Assembly (NCBI GenBank): GCA_900545215.1
Contig: UQXW01000002.1
Span: 62,001-126,000 of the forward strand
Length of the DNA stretch: 64,000 bases
From: an uncultured Bacteroidota bacterium
GTDB lineage: Bacteria; Bacteroidota; Bacteroidia; Bacteroidales; P3
Direction: 5' to 3'
The notes beneath the pieces were generated by a model. It had not been told where the DNA came from. It saw nothing but the letters and a program-made list of their open reading frames with translations, and did not search any database. Positions 62,097 through 64,000 of this stretch are shown here, piece after piece (position 1 is the first letter of the stretch; every line of letters begins with the position of its first letter). Made by a program: the position numbers and the translations under genes.

Positions 62097-63465
62097 GACA
62101 TACGGCGAAATGCCCGATTGCTTCACCCCCGTTGCCCCGCACGGCTCTTCGAGGACGTATTACAGGGTCGGCAACGCAAAGCACACCGTCGTGGCTGCTT
62201 ATAATGCGGACGAGAAAGAGAACAGGGCTTTCGTGGATTTTGCCAAACAGTTGCGGCAAAGGGGCGTGAATGTTCCGGAAATAATGGCAGAGGACTTGAA
62301 GCACGGGATTTACTTGCAGGAGGACTTGGGCGACCGCACCTTGTTCGACTTCATCAAGACCGCAAGCCCCGAGGAAATCAGACAAACATATAAAAGGATT
62401 GTCCGTGAACTGCCCCGCTTACAGATTACGGCGACAAAGGGCTTCGATTACACGAATGCCTATCCCCGAAAACGCTTCGATGCCCAAAGTATCCGATGGG
62501 ATTTGAACTATTTCAAGTATTATTTCCTCAAACTCGCCGACATACCGTTCTCGGAAGACGAATTGGAAAGGGACTTCGACACCTTGACGCACTACCTCTT
62601 GAATACGGACACCTCGTTTTTCCTTTACAGAGACTTCCAATCCCGCAACATAATGCTCAAAGATGGAGAAATCTTCTTCATCGACTTTCAGGGAGCAAGG
62701 CAGGGTGCGTTGCAATACGACTTGGCTTCATTGCTCTACGACGCAAAGGCGGATTTGAGCGAAGAACTGCGAAAGGAGTTGCTGCAAACATACATGGAGG
62801 AGTTGAAAAAACTCATTCCCGTCGATGAACAAGAGTTCATAGACAGGTTCTACGCCTACGTATATACACGGATTATGCAGGCAACAGGCTCATACGGTTA
62901 CAGAGGTTGGTTTCAGCAAAAGACGCACTTTCTTCAAAGCATTCCCTTTGCCCTCGACAACCTCTCACGTCTGCAAAACGCCAAACGCCTGAAACCGAAC
63001 CTGCCATGCCTCGACAGGATTTTCGACCGAATGGTTTGCAACGAGAAACTGCGACAACTCGGCAAAGATACATACAAACTGACCATAGCCATAAAGAGTT
63101 TTTCCTACAAGAAAGGCTATCCTCACGACATAAGCGGCAACGGAGGAGGCTATATCTTCGACTGCCGTTGCCTGCCGAACCCGGGACGTTACGAACGATA
63201 CAAGCAAATGACCGGAAAAGATGCCGAAGTCATCGCATTCTTGGAAAAAGAACCCGAAGCGGAGGAATTTTACGCCGCAGCGAAATCCTTGGTCATGCAA
63301 AGCATACGCCGATACAAGCAAAGACGCTTCACCAACCTCAGTGTATATTTCGGTTGCACAGGAGGCAGGCACAGAAGCGTTTACATGGCACAACGGCTTG
63401 CAACGGAGCTTCAAAAAGACGAAGAACTCGATGTGCAAGTCAGCCACGTAGAACAAAATGGATAA
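62065..63465 (+). CDS. APH-type kinase fused to RapZ C-terminal domain
   Basis: 466 residues. Residues about 1-325 are an aminoglycoside-phosphotransferase-like sugar kinase: RTYYRVGNAKHTVVAAYN, IYLQEDLGDRTLFDFI, catalytic FLYRDFQSRNIMLKDGEIFFIDFQGARQGALQYDLASLL. This half resembles AmgK, the anomeric MurNAc/GlcNAc kinase. Residues about 340-466 are the RapZ C-terminal domain (TIAIKSFSYKKGYPHDISGNGGGYIFDCRCLPNPGRYERYKQMTGKD, VYFGCTGGRHRSVYMAQRLA), which in RapZ binds glucosamine-6-phosphate. Likely an amino-sugar kinase with a built-in GlcN6P sensor; this is inference. Overlaps ispD by 32 bp. Confidence 0.88.
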   Translation: MKEEIAELFRKTYGEMPDCFTPVAPHGSSRTYYRVGNAKHTVVAAYNADEKENRAFVDFAKQLRQRGVNVPEIMAEDLKHGIYLQEDLGDRTLFDFIKTASPEEIRQTYKRIVRELPRLQITATKGFDYTNAYPRKRFDAQSIRWDLNYFKYYFLKLADIPFSEDELERDFDTLTHYLLNTDTSFFLYRDFQSRNIMLKDGEIFFIDFQGARQGALQYDLASLLYDAKADLSEELRKELLQTYMEELKKLIPVDEQEFIDRFYAYVYTRIMQATGSYGYRGWFQQKTHFLQSIPFALDNLSRLQNAKRLKPNLPCLDRIFDRMVCNEKLRQLGKDTYKLTIAIKSFSYKKGYPHDISGNGGGYIFDCRCLPNPGRYERYKQMTGKDAEVIAFLEKEPEAEEFYAAAKSLVMQSIRRYKQRRFTNLSVYFGCTGGRHRSVYMAQRLATELQKDEELDVQVSHVEQNG

Positions 63466-63504
63466 AAAAAGGCGAAAGGATATTGCAAATTCAAACAAAA
63501 CAAC

Positions 63505-63512
63505 TACCTTTG
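63505..63512 (+). promoter_or_regulatory. Promoter of the last gene (TACCTTTG)
   Basis: TAnnTTTG 52 bp before the ATG at 63564. Confidence 0.7.
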
Positions 63513-63563
63513 CAAGGTCAAAAAACAGAGTACAACAGAGTAACATAAAAACAACCAACAGCA

Positions 63564-64000
63564 ATGAAAGTAAGAAATACAATTATTTCGGTCGTTCTCG
63601 GAGCAGGTGTCATAGTATTGGCAATCGTTCTGTATAACTGCATAATGCACCCTGTCAAATTCGACAGCGAGTACGACAAACGTTCGAGTGAAGTAATCGT
63701 CAAATTGAAAGACATCCGCGTAATCGAAGAGACTTACAAGTCTGCAAAGGGTGAGTTCTGCGGAAACTTCGACAGCCTCATGGCTTTCATGGAAAACGGC
63801 GAAGTTCCTTTGGTTCAGAAATTCGGTACCGTTCCCGATGACATGACGGAAGCGGAAGCATTGAAGCAGGGAATTTTGAAGAGAGACACAAGCTACGTCA
63901 ACCCTACCGTGAAATTGTACAGTGAGAAGAAGTTGATTACACCTAAGGAGAAATTGGCAGAGTTGAGATACATACCTTATTCCGAGAACGGAAAAGTGGA
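63564..64000 (+). CDS. Membrane-anchored conserved protein (3' end outside window)
   Basis: 145 codons seen, open to the window edge. N-terminal anchor (IISVVLGAGVIVLAIVLYNCIM), then FDSEYDKRSSEVIVKLKDIRVIEETYKSAKGEFCGNFDSLMAFMENGEVPLVQKFGT. I recognise this as a Bacteroidales conserved hypothetical that resembles a pilin-like or pseudopilin-style stalk by its anchor and helix, but with no known function. Confidence 0.8.
   Translation, partial: MKVRNTIISVVLGAGVIVLAIVLYNCIMHPVKFDSEYDKRSSEVIVKLKDIRVIEETYKSAKGEFCGNFDSLMAFMENGEVPLVQKFGTVPDDMTEAEALKQGILKRDTSYVNPTVKLYSEKKLITPKEKLAELRYIPYSENGKV

Overview
The window reads as a chromosomal segment of a Bacteroidota bacterium, most likely order Bacteroidales. 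The pointers are: at least a dozen promoters with the Bacteroidota -7 element TAnnTTTG, few Shine-Dalgarno sites, type IX secretion (T9SS) C-terminal sorting tails, a short (288 aa) primary sigma factor, a lysyl-tRNA synthetase with a C-terminal extension, and a Bacteroidales-style glycogen cluster (GH133, GT4, GH57). No rRNA, CRISPR array, phage or transposase gene was seen. The species cannot be named from the sequence alone.

Layout. 1-1063: 3' part of alanine racemase. 1064-1706: hairpin repeat, promoter and a cobalamin riboswitch that reads into a 1,842-residue T9SS-exported multidomain surface protein (1707-7235). 7236-13400: tRNA-Phe, phosphoglucomutase, two Sel1-repeat secreted proteins, a small unknown protein, guanylate kinase and a charged Bacteroidales protein. 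13550-16867: lysS and an S41 carboxy-terminal protease. 17022-18853: a type II restriction-modification pair. 19091-33182: a long leftward gene set (MATE transporter, ABC-F ATPase, TonB, nucleoside kinase, TcdA, RlmH, FemAB-like acetyltransferase, the glycogen cluster, a polysaccharide flippase). 33254-39782: a rightward set with GT4, murF, anmK, an ECF sigma/membrane protein/CpxP-like trio, a TauE/SafE permease and a lipoprotein. 40032-43913: three secreted proteins of unknown function, two of them tandem T9SS paralogues. 44021-49759: leftward housekeeping genes (nitrilase, LRR protein, ribF, pabA/trpG, rpoD, degQ). 49971-51395: an EcoRI-type adenine methylase bracketed by a perfect 51-bp direct repeat. 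51710-56465: small membrane protein, ilvE, GT9, a DUF4143 ATPase with 33-bp tandem repeats, and a decayed T9SS gene fragment. 56655-64000: a 1,151-residue protein that looks like PPi-type PEP carboxykinase, queA, ispD, an APH-RapZ fusion kinase and the start of a conserved membrane-anchored protein.

Across the window runs a dispersed GC-punctuated repeat built on the words TTTCGGCG/CGCCGAAAG and GAAACGGCG. About a dozen copies are visible. Several form terminator-like hairpins after genes, and at least two (probably three or four) lie in frame inside protein-coding genes, which recalls Rickettsia palindromic elements. This family, the riboswitch-controlled giant surface protein, the repeat-flanked orphan EcoRI methylase and the APH-RapZ fusion are the parts most worth a second look.

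Functionally, cell-envelope and wall-recycling work is well represented (alr, murF, anmK, the APH-RapZ kinase, GT9, GT4, flippase, DegQ, CtpA), beside carbon storage (glycogen genes, phosphoglucomutase, putative PPi-PEPCK) and core translation and cofactor genes.
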